Shown here: positions 47,104 to 57,448 of the stretch, one piece after another
Numbering within the stretch: the stretch's first letter is position 1
Layout: each line of letters opens with the position of its first letter
NCBI GenBank assembly: GCA_963794385.1
Contig: CAWCDT010000003.1
Coordinates: 124,001-188,000, forward strand
Origin: Gaiellasilicea sp963794385
Lineage (GTDB): Bacteria; Actinomycetota; Thermoleophilia; Gaiellales; Gaiellaceae
Direction of reading: 5' to 3'
DNA length: 64,000 bases
The notes under the pieces: generated by a model
Databases searched by the model: none
The model's input: the letters and a program-made list of their open reading frames with translations, nothing else
What the model was told of the DNA's origin: nothing
Program-made: the position numbers and the translations under genes

Positions 47104-48246
47104 GTGGATCTCCGCGACACACCGGAGGAAGCCGCCTTCCGTGCGGAGCTGCGCGCGTGGATCGAGTCCAACCTCACCGACGAGATCCGCCGAGGCCGCT
47201 TCGAGGAGGAGGGTCGGATCTGGAGTCGGAAGCTGCACGAGGCCGGCTACGCAGGCCTGACGTGGCCGAAGGAGTACGGCGGCGCGTCGGCTCCGTACAG
47301 CCACCAGGCGATCTTCCTCGAGGAGATGGCGCGGGCCGAGGCCCCATCGCATCTCGGCGTGATCGGGCTCGGGATGGCGGGGCCGACGATCATCGCGCAC
47401 GGGACGGACGCCCAGAAGCAGAAGCACCTCGAGAAGATCCTCTCGACGGAGGAGATCTGGTGCCAGGGCTTCTCGGAGCCGGGCGCGGGCTCCGACCTCT
47501 CCGCCGTGCGCACCAGCGCGCGCCTCGACGGCGACCACTTCGTCGTCGACGGCCAGAAGGTCTGGTCATCCTTCGCCCACATCGCCGACTGGTGCATCCT
47601 CGTCACCCGCAACGACCCCGAGAGCCAGCGGCACGCAGGCCTCACGTACCTCCTCGTCGACATGCACGCGCCGGGGGTCGAGGTGCGGCCGCTGCGCCAG
47701 ATCACCGGCGAGGCCGAGTTCAACGAGATCTTCTTCACGGGCGTGAAGGTGCCGGTCGAGAACGCCGTCGGCGAGATCGGCGGCGGCTGGCAGGTGGCGA
47801 TGACGACACTCCTGCACGAGCGCGGCACGCTCGGCTTCGCGCTCACCGCGGCGCTCGAGAGCCAGATCCGCAAGCTGATTGCGCTCGCCAAGGAGCGGGG
47901 CGCGACCGAGGTGCAGCGCGACGCGATCGCGCGGGAGTGGATCGGGCTCCAGGCCGTCCGCTACACGAATTACCGGGCGCTGACGACGCTGATGAAGACC
48001 GGGATCCCCGGGCCGGAGGGCTCGGGAGCGAAGCTCTGGTGGTCGGAGGCGAACCAGCGGGTGACGAAGCTGGCGCTCGAGCTGCTCGGCTCAGAGGCAC
48101 AGCTCCTCGACGGAGGCGGCAAGTGGGATGGCTACTGGCAGCACCAGCAGCTGCGGTCGCGCGGCAACACGATCGAGGCCGGCACCTCCGAGATCCTGCG
48201 CAACATCATCGCCGAGCGCGTGCTCGGGCTGCCGAGGTCGCGCTGA
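47104..48246 (+). CDS. Acyl-CoA dehydrogenase
   Basis: A 380-residue FAD enzyme: LHEAGYAGLTWPKEYGG, GFSEPGAGSDLSAVRTSA, FVVDGQKVWSSFAHIADW, GWQVAMTTLLHERGT and WDGYWQHQQLRSRGNTIEAG, ending TSEILRNIIAERVLGLPR. GTG at 47104. Its stop overlaps the next acyl-CoA dehydrogenase by one base; such unequal pairs form heteromeric dehydrogenases in actinobacteria (FadE-type alpha2beta2), and I infer that here. Confidence 0.91.
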   Translation: MDLRDTPEEAAFRAELRAWIESNLTDEIRRGRFEEEGRIWSRKLHEAGYAGLTWPKEYGGASAPYSHQAIFLEEMARAEAPSHLGVIGLGMAGPTIIAHGTDAQKQKHLEKILSTEEIWCQGFSEPGAGSDLSAVRTSARLDGDHFVVDGQKVWSSFAHIADWCILVTRNDPESQRHAGLTYLLVDMHAPGVEVRPLRQITGEAEFNEIFFTGVKVPVENAVGEIGGGWQVAMTTLLHERGTLGFALTAALESQIRKLIALAKERGATEVQRDAIAREWIGLQAVRYTNYRALTTLMKTGIPGPEGSGAKLWWSEANQRVTKLALELLGSEAQLLDGGGKWDGYWQHQQLRSRGNTIEAGTSEILRNIIAERVLGLPRSR

Positions 48247-49118
48247 TGGAGTTCGCCTTCTCACAGGAGCAGGAGGAGCTGCGCCGCGAGGCGCGCGCCT
48301 TCCTCGAGGCGAATCCCGAGGCGCCGCTCGCGGAGCTGCGCGAGCTCGGCTGGCTCGGCGTCTCCGTTCCCGAGGAGCGCGGCGGCGGCGGGCTCTCCTT
48401 CGTCGACGAGGCGATCCTGTTCGAGGAGGCCGGCCGGGCGCTCTACACGGGCCCGTTCCTGACGACCGCCGTCGTTCTGCCCGCCTTGCCCGAGGTGGAC
48501 GAGAACGCGTGGTCGGTCGAGCTCGACGGGCTCGTCCCCCACCTCGACGCGGTCGACCGCGTGCTGCGCGAGGACATGACCGTAGCCCCGGCCGAGGGCG
48601 AGACGCTCGCGACCGTCGACGAGACGAGGCCGCTCGGGCGGCTCGGCGCGACTGACGGCGAGCCGATCGAAGGTGAGTTCGAGCCGGTCCGCCTGCGGCT
48701 GCTCGCGGCGCTCGCGGTAGAGGCGGTCGGCGTCGCACAGCGCGCGCTCGAGCTCGGGGTCGCCTACGTCACAGACCGCGAGCAGTTCGGCAAGAAGATC
48801 GGCACCTACCAGGCCGTCTCGCACCCGCTCGCCGACACCTACGTCGAGACCGAGCTGGCCCGCTCGCTTGCCTACTGGGCCGCGTGGTGCGTGGCCGAAG
48901 AGGACGAGCAGGCCCCGATCGCGGCCGCGGCGGCCAAGGCGCAGGCGGCGGAGGCCGCCGTCGCGGCCTGCGAGCGTGCGATCCAGGTGCACGGCGGCAT
49001 CGGCTTCACCTGGGAGCACGTCTTGCACCGCTACTACAAGCGCGCGCAGTGGATCGACGCGTTCGGCGGCCATGCGGCCGTCCAGCGGCGCGTCGTCGCT
49101 GCGGCTCTCCTCGACTAG
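48246..49118 (+). CDS. Acyl-CoA dehydrogenase, shorter partner subunit
   Basis: A 290-residue, shortened acyl-CoA dehydrogenase (MEFAFSQEQEELRREARAFL, GWLGVSVPEERGGGGLSFVD, REQFGKKIGTYQAVSHPLAD, ERAIQVHGGIGFTWEHVLHR). The middle beta domain is reduced, and the catalytic and FAD contacts appear to be shared with the preceding gene's product, as in paired FadE enzymes of steroid or side-chain degradation. The true substrate is unknown. Confidence 0.89.
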   Translation: MEFAFSQEQEELRREARAFLEANPEAPLAELRELGWLGVSVPEERGGGGLSFVDEAILFEEAGRALYTGPFLTTAVVLPALPEVDENAWSVELDGLVPHLDAVDRVLREDMTVAPAEGETLATVDETRPLGRLGATDGEPIEGEFEPVRLRLLAALAVEAVGVAQRALELGVAYVTDREQFGKKIGTYQAVSHPLADTYVETELARSLAYWAAWCVAEEDEQAPIAAAAAKAQAAEAAVAACERAIQVHGGIGFTWEHVLHRYYKRAQWIDAFGGHAAVQRRVVAAALLD

Positions 49119-49132
49119 ACAGGAGGTTCTCG

Positions 49133-49588
49133 TTGCCGGTTCCGAAGGAGGAAGTGCTCGAGCTGATGCGGATGGACGTCGACCCGGCCGAGGTCGACGA
49201 GATCCGAGAGCTCTGGAAGGCGCACTCGAAGGCGGAGGACAACCGCTCGATCGAGGGGCTCCTCGCGACCCTGTCGGAGGACTGCGTCTACACCGTCTAC
49301 CCCGACGACGTCTCCTGGCACGGGCACGAGGGCGCGACGCGCTTCTATACGGAGCTGCTGACCGCGTTCCCGGACATCGTCTTCGAGCTGCAGAACATCG
49401 TGATCGGGCCCCAGGGCGTGGTCGAAGAGGCGATCGTCACCGGTACGCACCGGGCGAAGTGGCTCGACAACGAGCCGACCGGCGAAACGATGACCTGGCG
49501 GAACGCGATCTTCTTCCCCTGGGACCCCGAGTCGCGCCGCTTCAAGGGCGAGCGCGTCTACACCGACATGCCGAGGCGGGCCGCGTGA
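49133..49588 (+). CDS. SnoaL/NTF2-like protein
   Basis: A 151-residue cone-shaped protein. TTG start at 49133 with AGGAGG 7 nt upstream. ALWKAHSKAEDNRSIEG-type start (ELWKAHSKAEDNRSIEG), TLSEDCVYTVYPDDVSWHGH, FYTELLTAFPDIVFELQNIV and WRNAIFFPWD fit the SnoaL-like polyketide cyclase/ester fold. Position between acyl-CoA dehydrogenase and cupin genes suggests a catabolic isomerase or hydratase role. Confidence 0.8.
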   Translation: MPVPKEEVLELMRMDVDPAEVDEIRELWKAHSKAEDNRSIEGLLATLSEDCVYTVYPDDVSWHGHEGATRFYTELLTAFPDIVFELQNIVIGPQGVVEEAIVTGTHRAKWLDNEPTGETMTWRNAIFFPWDPESRRFKGERVYTDMPRRAA

Positions 49589-49984
49589 TGGCGCACGCGT
49601 TCTCCTCCCTCGACGAGCTCGGCGACGGCTATGGCTTCCGCAAGGTGCGCACGCGCGCTCGGGATTACGGCCTTCGGCGTCAACGGCGTCGTCTATCCGC
49701 CCGGCCATCCCGGGATCCACCACTACCACGACACACAGGACGAGCTCTACTTCGTGCACAGCGGAACGGCCAAGGTGGAGGTGGAGGGCGAGGAGCGCAT
49801 CCTCGGCCCCGGCGGCCTCTTCCACGTCGAGTCGACGACACCGCGCCGGATCGCGAACGTCGGCGACGACGACCTCGTGCTGCTCGTCGTCGGCGGCAAG
49901 GGCGGCTACGTCGAGCGGGACGGCCACGTCATGAGCGACGAAGATCTCGAGATCCGAAAGAGCCTTGGAAAGGAGCAGTCGTGA
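49588..49984 (+). CDS. Cupin-domain protein, one-base frameshift
   Basis: One extra base at about 49651-49658 separates MAHAFSSLDELGDGYGFRKV from ALGITAFGVNGVVYPPGHPG, and the rest IHHYHDTQDELYFVHSGTAK and VHVMSDEDLEI follow. The metal-binding G-x5-H-x-H-x3,4-E cupin pattern (HHYHDTQDELY) is clear. 131 residues. ATG at 49588 overlaps the SnoaL stop, and its stop overlaps the acyl-CoA ligase GTG. Role unknown. Confidence 0.82.
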
Positions 49985-51585
49985 AGGGGCTGATGATGGA
50001 CTTCCAGCTGACGCTGCCGACGATCCTCAAGCGGGCGGAGACCTATTACCCGCACCAGCAGATCGTCACGCGGATGCCGGACCGGAGCTTCCACTCCTAC
50101 ACGTTCGCCGACTTCGGCAAGCGCGCGAGGCAGCTCGCGGTGGCGCTGAAGAGTCTCGGGCTCGAGCCGGGCGACCGAGTTGCGACGCTCTGCTGGAATC
50201 ACTACCAGCACCTCGAGGCGTACCTGGGCATCCCGTGCGGCGGCTACGTCCTGCACACGCTCAACCTGCGACTGCACCCGAACGATCTCGCGTACATCGC
50301 CACTCATGCGGGCGACAAAGCCGTGATCGTCGACAAGAGCCTGCTGCCGCTGTGGGACCAGTTCAAGGATCGCACCGCGATCGAGCACGTCCTCGTCGTC
50401 GAGGACTCGTACGAGGAGCTGCTCGCCGGCGCGAGCCCGGACGACTTCGCCGACCCGCAGTTCGACGAGGACGAGGCCGCGGCGATGTGCTACACGAGCG
50501 GCACGACCGGGATGCCGAAGGGCGTCCTCTACTCCCATCGCTCGGCCGTGCTGCACACGCTCGGCCAGGCGCTCGCGGCGCCCCTCGGGCTGCACGTGAC
50601 CGAGAAGGAGACGTTCCTCCCTGTCGTGCCGATGTTCCATGCGAACGCCTGGGGATACCCGTACACGTGCCTCATGGTCGGCGCCAAGATCGTCTTCCCG
50701 GGGCCCTTCCTCGACCCGGAGTCGCTGCTCGACGACTTCGAGCAACAGGGCGTGACGATCACCGCCGGCGTGCCGACGATCTGGATGGGAATCCTCGGCA
50801 TGCTCGACGCCGAGCCGGACCGCTGGGATCTCTCGAAGCTCCACTCGATGCTCGTCGGCGGCTCTGCGGCCCCGCGCTCGATGATCGCGGGCTTCCGCCA
50901 GCGGCACGGCAAGACCGTCGTGCACGGGTGGGGGATGACCGAGACGTCGCCGCTCGCGACCGCGTCCGACTACGTCGGCGAGTTCCGCGACGCGGACGAG
51001 GAGACGCAGCTCGACGTCGTCGCGATGCAGGGACTGCCGCTCCCCTTCGTCGAGCTGCGCGCGAAGGGCGACGACGGCGAGGAGATCCCCTGGGACGGCG
51101 AGGCGATGGGCGAGCTCGAAGTGCGCGGCCCGTGGGTCGCGGCCGGCTACTACGAGACGCCCGAGCAGGCGGAGCGCTGGACGGACGACGGCTGGTTCAA
51201 GACCGGCGACATCGCGTCGTTCCACCCGAAGGGCTACGTGATGATCAAGGACCGCTCGAAGGACGTGATCAAGTCCGGCGGCGAGTGGATCTCGTCCGTC
51301 GACCTCGAGAACGCTCTCATGGCGCACCCGTCGATCGCGGAGGCGGCGGTGATCGCGATCCCGGACCCGAAGTGGGACGAGCGTCCGCTCGCGGTGTGCG
51401 TCCTCCGCGAGGGCCAGTCGGCGACACCGGACGACCTGCGCGAGTTCCTCGCGCCCAACTTCGCCAAGTGGTGGCTGCCGGACGCGTTCGAGTTCGTGGA
51501 CGAGATCCCGAAGACGGCTGTCGGCAAGTTCCGCAAGACGGCGCTGCGGGAGCAGTTCACCGGCGAGCGCGAGCCGGTCTCGTAG
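49981..51585 (+). CDS. Acyl-CoA synthetase (long-chain-fatty-acid--CoA ligase type)
   Basis: AMP-forming ligase of 534 residues: P-loop-like YTSGTTGMPKGVLYSHRSAV, FHANAWGYPY, VHGWGMTETSPLAT, GWFKTGDIASFHPKGYVMIK (ATP/AMP site), RSKDVIKSGGEWIS and the C-terminal Lys in PKTAVGKFRK. Activates a carboxylic acid before beta-oxidation. GTG at 49981 with AAAGGAG upstream, overlapping the cupin stop. Confidence 0.92.
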   Translation: MKGLMMDFQLTLPTILKRAETYYPHQQIVTRMPDRSFHSYTFADFGKRARQLAVALKSLGLEPGDRVATLCWNHYQHLEAYLGIPCGGYVLHTLNLRLHPNDLAYIATHAGDKAVIVDKSLLPLWDQFKDRTAIEHVLVVEDSYEELLAGASPDDFADPQFDEDEAAAMCYTSGTTGMPKGVLYSHRSAVLHTLGQALAAPLGLHVTEKETFLPVVPMFHANAWGYPYTCLMVGAKIVFPGPFLDPESLLDDFEQQGVTITAGVPTIWMGILGMLDAEPDRWDLSKLHSMLVGGSAAPRSMIAGFRQRHGKTVVHGWGMTETSPLATASDYVGEFRDADEETQLDVVAMQGLPLPFVELRAKGDDGEEIPWDGEAMGELEVRGPWVAAGYYETPEQAERWTDDGWFKTGDIASFHPKGYVMIKDRSKDVIKSGGEWISSVDLENALMAHPSIAEAAVIAIPDPKWDERPLAVCVLREGQSATPDDLREFLAPNFAKWWLPDAFEFVDEIPKTAVGKFRKTALREQFTGEREPVS

Positions 51586-52275
51586 TGCGGATAGAAGGGA
51601 AGACGTTCATCGTCACGGGTGGCCGCTCCGGGCTCGGAGCGGCCACCGCGGCGCTGCTCGAGCAGGAGGGCGCGACGGTGGCGATCGCCGACCTGCCCGA
51701 GACCGACGTCACCGACGAGGCGGCGGTCCGCGACGCTCGTCGAGGGGTGCGCGGAGCTGCACGGCGTCGTCAACTGCGCCGGCATCGGCGGGGGCGCCCG
51801 GGTGATCGGCTTCCCGCTCGACCGCTTCCGGAAGGTCGTCGAGGTGAATCTGATCGGCACCTTCACCGTGCTCAGCGTCGCCGCCGAGAAGATGGCCTCG
51901 AACGAGCCCGACGAGGAGGGCACGCGCGGCGTGATCGTCAACACCGCCTCGAACGCGGCGTTCGACGGCCAGATCGGCCAGGCGGCCTACTCGGCGTCGA
52001 AAGCGGGCGTCGCCGGCATGACGCTGCCGGTCGCGCGCGACCTCGCCTCGAAGGGCATCCGCGTGGTCACGATCGCGCCGGGCCCCTCGGACACGCCGAT
52101 GCTCGGGCCGATGCGCGACGACATCCGCGAGAGCCTCACCTCGCAGATCCCGTTCCCGAAGCGGCTCGGCCGGGCGGAGGAGTTCGCCGCGCTCGTCAAG
52201 CACATCGTCGAGAACGAGTACCTGAACGGCGAGGTGATCCGGCTCGACGGCGCCCTACGCATGGCACCCAGATAA
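51585..52275 (+). CDS. Short-chain dehydrogenase (3-hydroxyacyl-CoA dehydrogenase type II-like), one-base frameshift
   Basis: VTGGRSGLGAATAALLEQEG is the NAD-binding TGxxxGxG; after an extra base at about 51728-51734 the frame continues LVEGCAELHGVVNCAG, then VNTASNAAFDGQIGQ, active-site YSASKAGVAGM (Y-x3-K) and APGPSDTPML. 229 residues, close to 17-beta-HSD10-type enzymes. Between ligase and enoyl-CoA hydratase, consistent with the third step of beta-oxidation. Confidence 0.87.
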
Positions 52276-52285
52276 AAGGAGACAG

Positions 52286-53074
52286 ATGGCTGAGTTCGTC
52301 AAGGTCGAGCACGACGGCCGCGTCGCGATCGTCACGCTCGACCATCCACCCGTGAACGCGCTCTCCGCGCGCCTGCTCGAGGAGCTCGAGGAGGAGTACG
52401 ACTCACTCGACCGCGCCGACGACGCCCGCGCGATCGTGCTCCGGGGAGAGGGCGAGAAGGCGTTCGTGGCCGGGGCAGACATCAGCGAGTTCCCGGCACT
52501 GCGCGACGCGGCGATCGAGGCCGCCGAGCAGGGCTCCGCGCGCGGGATCCAGAAGCTCGCGGCGCGGATGGACGCGGGCCGGACGCCGGTGGTGGCCGCG
52601 ATCCACGGCTACTGCCTCGGCGGCGGGCTCGAGCTGGCGATGGCCTGTGACATCCGGGTCGCGGCCGAGGACGCGCAGCTCGGCCAGCCCGAGATCAAGC
52701 TCGGGCTGATCCCGGGCGGCGGCGGCACGCAGCGGCTGCCCCGCATCGTCGGCCACGGGCGCGCGCTCTACCTCAACCTGACCGGCGAGCCGATCCCGGG
52801 CACACAGGCGTACGACTGGGGGCTCGTCGAGCAGGTGGTGCCGCGCGAGGAACTGATGGACGCCGCGCTCGGGATCGCGCGCACGCTCTCCGAGCGCTCG
52901 CCGCACGCCATGGGCGTGATCAAGGAGCTCGCGGCCGAGACGCGCGACCTGCCGCTCCACGAGGGCATGCGCCGTGAAGCGCAGGCCTTCATGCGCTGCA
53001 TGGGGAGCGAGGACGGCGCCGAGGGCGTGATGGCGTTCCTCGAGAAGCGGCAGCCCGAGTTCACCGGCCGGTGA
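52286..53074 (+). CDS. Enoyl-CoA hydratase/isomerase
   Basis: A 262-residue crotonase: VAIVTLDHPPVNALSARLLE, oxyanion-hole motif FVAGADISEF and VAAIHGYCLGGGLELAMACD, catalytic Glu region GQPEIKLGLIPGGGGTQRLP, and C-terminal EGVMAFLEKRQPEFTGR. Hydrates trans-2-enoyl-CoA. AAAAGGAGACAG is upstream of the ATG. Overlaps the quinone-oxidoreductase-like gene by 4 nt. Confidence 0.92.
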   Translation: MAEFVKVEHDGRVAIVTLDHPPVNALSARLLEELEEEYDSLDRADDARAIVLRGEGEKAFVAGADISEFPALRDAAIEAAEQGSARGIQKLAARMDAGRTPVVAAIHGYCLGGGLELAMACDIRVAAEDAQLGQPEIKLGLIPGGGGTQRLPRIVGHGRALYLNLTGEPIPGTQAYDWGLVEQVVPREELMDAALGIARTLSERSPHAMGVIKELAAETRDLPLHEGMRREAQAFMRCMGSEDGAEGVMAFLEKRQPEFTGR

Positions 53075-53986
53075 GGGCCGCAGTCCTGCACGAGATCGGC
53101 GGGCCGCTGGCCGTCGAGGAGCTCCCCGAGCCCGAGGCGGGGCCGGGACAGTCGGTGATCGACGTGCGCGCGGCGGGGGTGAACTTCGCCGATGTGCTGA
53201 TCCGGAATGGCCACTACCCGCAGCCGCCGCCGCTGCCGGCCGTGCTCGGGAACGAGGTAGCGGGCGACGTGGACGGCCGTCGCGTGCTCGCGTTCGTTCG
53301 GGGAAGCGGCGGCGGCTACGCGGAGCGCGTCGTCGCGGACGACGAGCTGGATCTTCGACCTTCCGGCCGGTGCCAGCTACGCCGAGGGGGCGGCGCTCCT
53401 GACGACCTACCTGACCGCTTGGATCCCGTTCACCCGGCAGGTGCGCATCCATCCCGGCTCGAACGTGCTCGTGACCGCCGCGGCGGGCGGCGTCGGCACG
53501 GCTGCTGTGCAGCTCGCCCTCTTCGCCGGCGCCACCGTCACCGCTGCCGCGGGCTCGGAGGAGAAGCTGGCGGTCGCGCGCGAGCTCGGCGCGCAGCGGA
53601 CCGTCGGCTACGACGAGATCGCAGAACTCGACGACATCGACGTCGCGTTCGACCCCGTGGGCGGCCCTGTCCTCGCCGCGTGCCTGCAGGCGCTGCGGCC
53701 GCTCGGGGTCGCGATCGCGATCGGCTTCGCGGGCGGTGCCTGGGAGCCGGCCGACCCAGCCCGGCTCGTCGGCCGCAACGTCGGCCTCCAGGGCTTCTAT
53801 CTCGGCCGCCTGATGGGATTCAGGCCCGAGCTCGTCCGGGAAGAGGTGCAGGAGGTGCTCGCGCTCTGGCGGCGCGGCGCGATCAGGCCCGTGATCGGCG
53901 CGGAGTTCCCACTCGAGCAGGCGGTCGAAGCGCACAACCTGATTGCGTCGCGCAAGTCGACCGGAAAGGTCGTGCTTGTTCCCTGA
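53071..53986 (+). CDS. Zinc-free medium-chain dehydrogenase (quinone oxidoreductase-like), one-base frameshift
   Basis: NADPH:quinone/enoyl reductase-type MDR. N-terminal LHEIGGPLAVEELPEPEAGP and GVNFADVLIRNGHYP; an extra base at about 53346-53350, then WIFDLPAGASYAEGAALLTT, VLVTAAAGGVGTAAVQLALF (NADP-binding AxxGxxG), FDPVGGPVLAACLQ. No catalytic zinc ligands. 304 residues. GTG at 53071. Confidence 0.86.
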
Positions 53987-54653
53987 ATCGGCGCTCGTGA
54001 CCGGCTCCGCCGGCGGGATCGGCCGGGCGATCGTGGCCGCGCTCGAGGCGGAGGGCGCGACGGTACGCGGCCTCGACCTCGTCGACGGCTTCGACGTCTC
54101 CGACCCCGTCGCGTGGACGGAGGTCGAGCCGGCCGACCTCGTCTGCCTGAACGCCGGCGTGCTCGCGAAGGGTGACGGCACCGTCGACGACTACCGGCGG
54201 ATCCTCGGCGTCAACGTCGACGGCGTCGTCTTCGGCGTCCAGGCGCTCGCGCCGCGGATGCGCGAAGGCAGCGTCTTCGTCGTCACGGCGTCGCTCGCCG
54301 GGCTCGTCCCGATGGAGTCCGACCCACTGTACGTACTCACAAAGCACGCGGTCGTGGGCTACGCGCGCTCGATGGCGCCGGTGCTCGAGCCGCGCGGGAT
54401 CCGCATCAACCTGGTCTGTCCCGGGATCGTGCGCACGCCGATGACCGAGCCCACTCAGGCTTCCCTCGACGCGGCGGGGTTCCCCCTCATGGAGCCCGAG
54501 CAGGTGGCGGAGGCCGTCCTCGTCGCGGCGCGGAGTGAGGACACCGGCCAGGCGTGGGTGTGCCAGCCGGGCCGCGAGCCGCTCAAGTTCCGCTTCCCGA
54601 ATGTGCCCGGTCCGCGCGTCGAGGGCTCCGAGGGCATGGTCCCGCAGCTCTAG
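53976..54653 (+). CDS. Short-chain dehydrogenase/reductase
   Basis: A 225-residue SDR: LVTGSAGGIGRAIVAALEAE, LVCLNAGVL (NAG), VTASLAGLVPMESDPLYVLT with Y-x3-K (YVLTK), and VCPGIVRTPMTEP. TTG at 53976 lies within the end of the preceding dehydrogenase gene (coupled). The substrate is not deducible. Convergent with the RDD gene, overlapping by 4 nt. Confidence 0.88.
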   Translation: MFPESALVTGSAGGIGRAIVAALEAEGATVRGLDLVDGFDVSDPVAWTEVEPADLVCLNAGVLAKGDGTVDDYRRILGVNVDGVVFGVQALAPRMREGSVFVVTASLAGLVPMESDPLYVLTKHAVVGYARSMAPVLEPRGIRINLVCPGIVRTPMTEPTQASLDAAGFPLMEPEQVAEAVLVAARSEDTGQAWVCQPGREPLKFRFPNVPGPRVEGSEGMVPQL

Positions 54654-55144
54654 GCGCGCACCACGAGGCTGCTGACGACCTTGTCGTGCAGCGCCTGGTT
54701 CCGCTTGTCCCAGAGCGGCCAGAGGTAGTCGAGCAGGATCGGCAAGAGGAAGATCCCGAAGAGGAACGTGATCGCGTAGCGGCCGAAGGCGCGGCCGTAG
54801 CCGATCGCACCGCCGTCCTGGTCGACGACGCGGATCCCGAGCGCTCGCTTCCCGTAGGTCTGGCCGCGCTCGTTGCCGTGCAGCACCGTGAAGTAGACGA
54901 ACGGGAGCACGAAGCTCGCCAGGTAGACGAGCCCGAGCGCGCCCCACGCTGCGCTCGTGTCGCCCGGGTCGGCGACGACGACGACCATCACGAAGAGCAG
55001 GAGCGGAACGACGAGGATGAGCGTGTCGAGCAGGTAGGCCGCGACCCTGCTGCCCCAGCTCGCGAGCTCCTGTACAGGAGCGTCGGGAGCGGCCAAGGCC
55101 TCGCGCTCCGCAGCCTCCTTCGGATAGGACGGAAGCTCGGTCAT
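54650..55144 (-). CDS. RDD-family membrane protein
   Basis: A 164-residue protein with three hydrophobic segments: WGSRVAAYLLDTLILVVPLL (R-D motif region), YLASFVLPFVYFTVLHGN and YAITFLFGIFLLPILLDYLW, and QTYGKRALGIRVVDQDGGAI. RDD proteins are proposed transporters or scaffolds; role unknown. ATG at 55144 with GAGG nine nt upstream; a second ATG at 55153 is possible. Confidence 0.88.
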   Translation of the reverse strand: MTELPSYPKEAAEREALAAPDAPVQELASWGSRVAAYLLDTLILVVPLLLFVMVVVVADPGDTSAAWGALGLVYLASFVLPFVYFTVLHGNERGQTYGKRALGIRVVDQDGGAIGYGRAFGRYAITFLFGIFLLPILLDYLWPLWDKRNQALHDKVVSSLVVRA

Positions 55145-55201
55145 CCGCGGCATCCTCGCCAATCGCCCGGCAGCGTGCAAGGGACGTAGGATCGGCAGGC
55201 G

Positions 55202-56200
<999 letters not shown>

Positions 56201-56207
56201 GAGACGC

Positions 56208-57125
56208 GTGAGGGAGGCGTTCGCGGCCGCGCTCGACGCCCCGGTCGAGCGCGCCGTCCTGCTCGCCGGCGGGGCGTCGAAGGAGGCATGGGCTGTCGAC
56301 TCGGAGGGGCGCGAGCTCCTGATCCGGCGCGCAGCCGGCGGTGTCATCCACCAAGGGACGCTGACGCTCGAGCACGAGTTCGAGGTCTTGCGCGCCGCCC
56401 ACGAGGCGGGCGTCAAGGTGCCGGAGCCGATCGCCTACCTCGGCGAGGTGCAGGGTCGCGAGGCGTTCGTGATGGAGCGCATCCACGGCGAGACGATCGG
56501 CCGCCGCATCGTCAGGAGCCCGCATCCGGGGCTCGAGCTCCAGCTCGCCGAGGAGCTCGCCAAGATTCATGCGATCGCACCGGCACGGCTTCCCTTCCTC
56601 GAGCGTGGCGACCCCGTGGCGCGCTTCTACGAAGAGCTCGACTCGGTCGGAGAGCCACATCCCGCGATCGAGCTCGGCCTGCACTGGGTGAAGGAGCGGC
56701 TACCGACGCACCGCGAGCCGGTCGTCGCGCACGGCGACTGGCGGATCGGGAACATCGCCGTCGACGAGCGCGGGATCGTCGCCGTGCTCGACTGGGAGTT
56801 CGCCCACCTGGCCGACCCGGTCGAGGATCTCGCCTGGCCGCTCGTGCGCGCCTGGCGCTTCGGCGCCGACGACCGCCATCTCGGCGGCATCGGAGAGGTC
56901 GAGCCGTACGTCGAGCGCTACTCAGAGCTTACGGGCGTCGAGGTGACGGCGGAGGAGCTGCTCACCTGGGAGGTGTTCGGCAACGTCAAGTGGGCGACGG
57001 GCTGCCTGACGCAGTCGCGTCGTCACTTCAACGGCCAGGAGCGCAGCGTGGAGCTCGCTGTCCTCGGGCGGCTCGCGGCGGAGATGGAGTACGAGCTCCT
57101 CGACCTCATCGACAAGGCAGCATGA
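56208..57125 (+). CDS. APH-fold phosphotransferase (ACAD10/11-associated type)
   Basis: About 305 residues; GTG at 56208 (a TTG at 56190 is in frame). SKEAWAVDSEGRELLIRRAA, VMERIHGETIGRRIV, catalytic HGDWRIGNIAVDER (H-x-D-x4-N), DWEFAHLADPVEDLAWPLVR. Very like the kinase domain fused to acyl-CoA dehydrogenase in ACAD10/11, whose role is phosphorylation of 4-hydroxyacyl-CoA. Overlaps the DUF6285 gene by 4 nt. Confidence 0.86.
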   Translation: MREAFAAALDAPVERAVLLAGGASKEAWAVDSEGRELLIRRAAGGVIHQGTLTLEHEFEVLRAAHEAGVKVPEPIAYLGEVQGREAFVMERIHGETIGRRIVRSPHPGLELQLAEELAKIHAIAPARLPFLERGDPVARFYEELDSVGEPHPAIELGLHWVKERLPTHREPVVAHGDWRIGNIAVDERGIVAVLDWEFAHLADPVEDLAWPLVRAWRFGADDRHLGGIGEVEPYVERYSELTGVEVTAEELLTWEVFGNVKWATGCLTQSRRHFNGQERSVELAVLGRLAAEMEYELLDLIDKAA

Positions 57126-57448
57126 CCGCCCCGCAATTCGATCGACCAACTGTGCAGGAGCTCGCCGAGGCCGTGCGCGAGTTCCTCCAGGACGAGATCC
57201 TGCCGATCCTCGACGACCACCGGCTGCGGTTTCGGACGCTCGTCGCGATCAACGGGCTCGGGATCGCCGAGCGGGAGCTCTGGGCGACGACGCCGCAGCA
57301 GTTGGATCAGCAAAGAGAGGAGGATTGGGAGCTCGCGCGCAAGATCCGCGCGGGCGACGTCCCGGAGAACGCGGTCGCGCTGCTGAAGGAGCAGGTGGCG
57401 CAGAAGCTGCGGGTCTCGAATCCGCGCTACCTCGCGAAGTACGAGTGA
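57122..57448 (+). CDS. DUF6285 protein
   Basis: A 108-residue helical protein: PTVQELAEAVREFLQDEILP, HRLRFRTLVAINGLGIAERE, ELARKIRAGD, QKLRVSNPRYL. It is the small protein commonly found next to the APH-fold kinase in acyl-CoA degradation loci. Function unknown; coupled by ATGA to the kinase and by GTGA to the NadR-like gene. Confidence 0.82.
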   Translation: MTAPQFDRPTVQELAEAVREFLQDEILPILDDHRLRFRTLVAINGLGIAERELWATTPQQLDQQREEDWELARKIRAGDVPENAVALLKEQVAQKLRVSNPRYLAKYE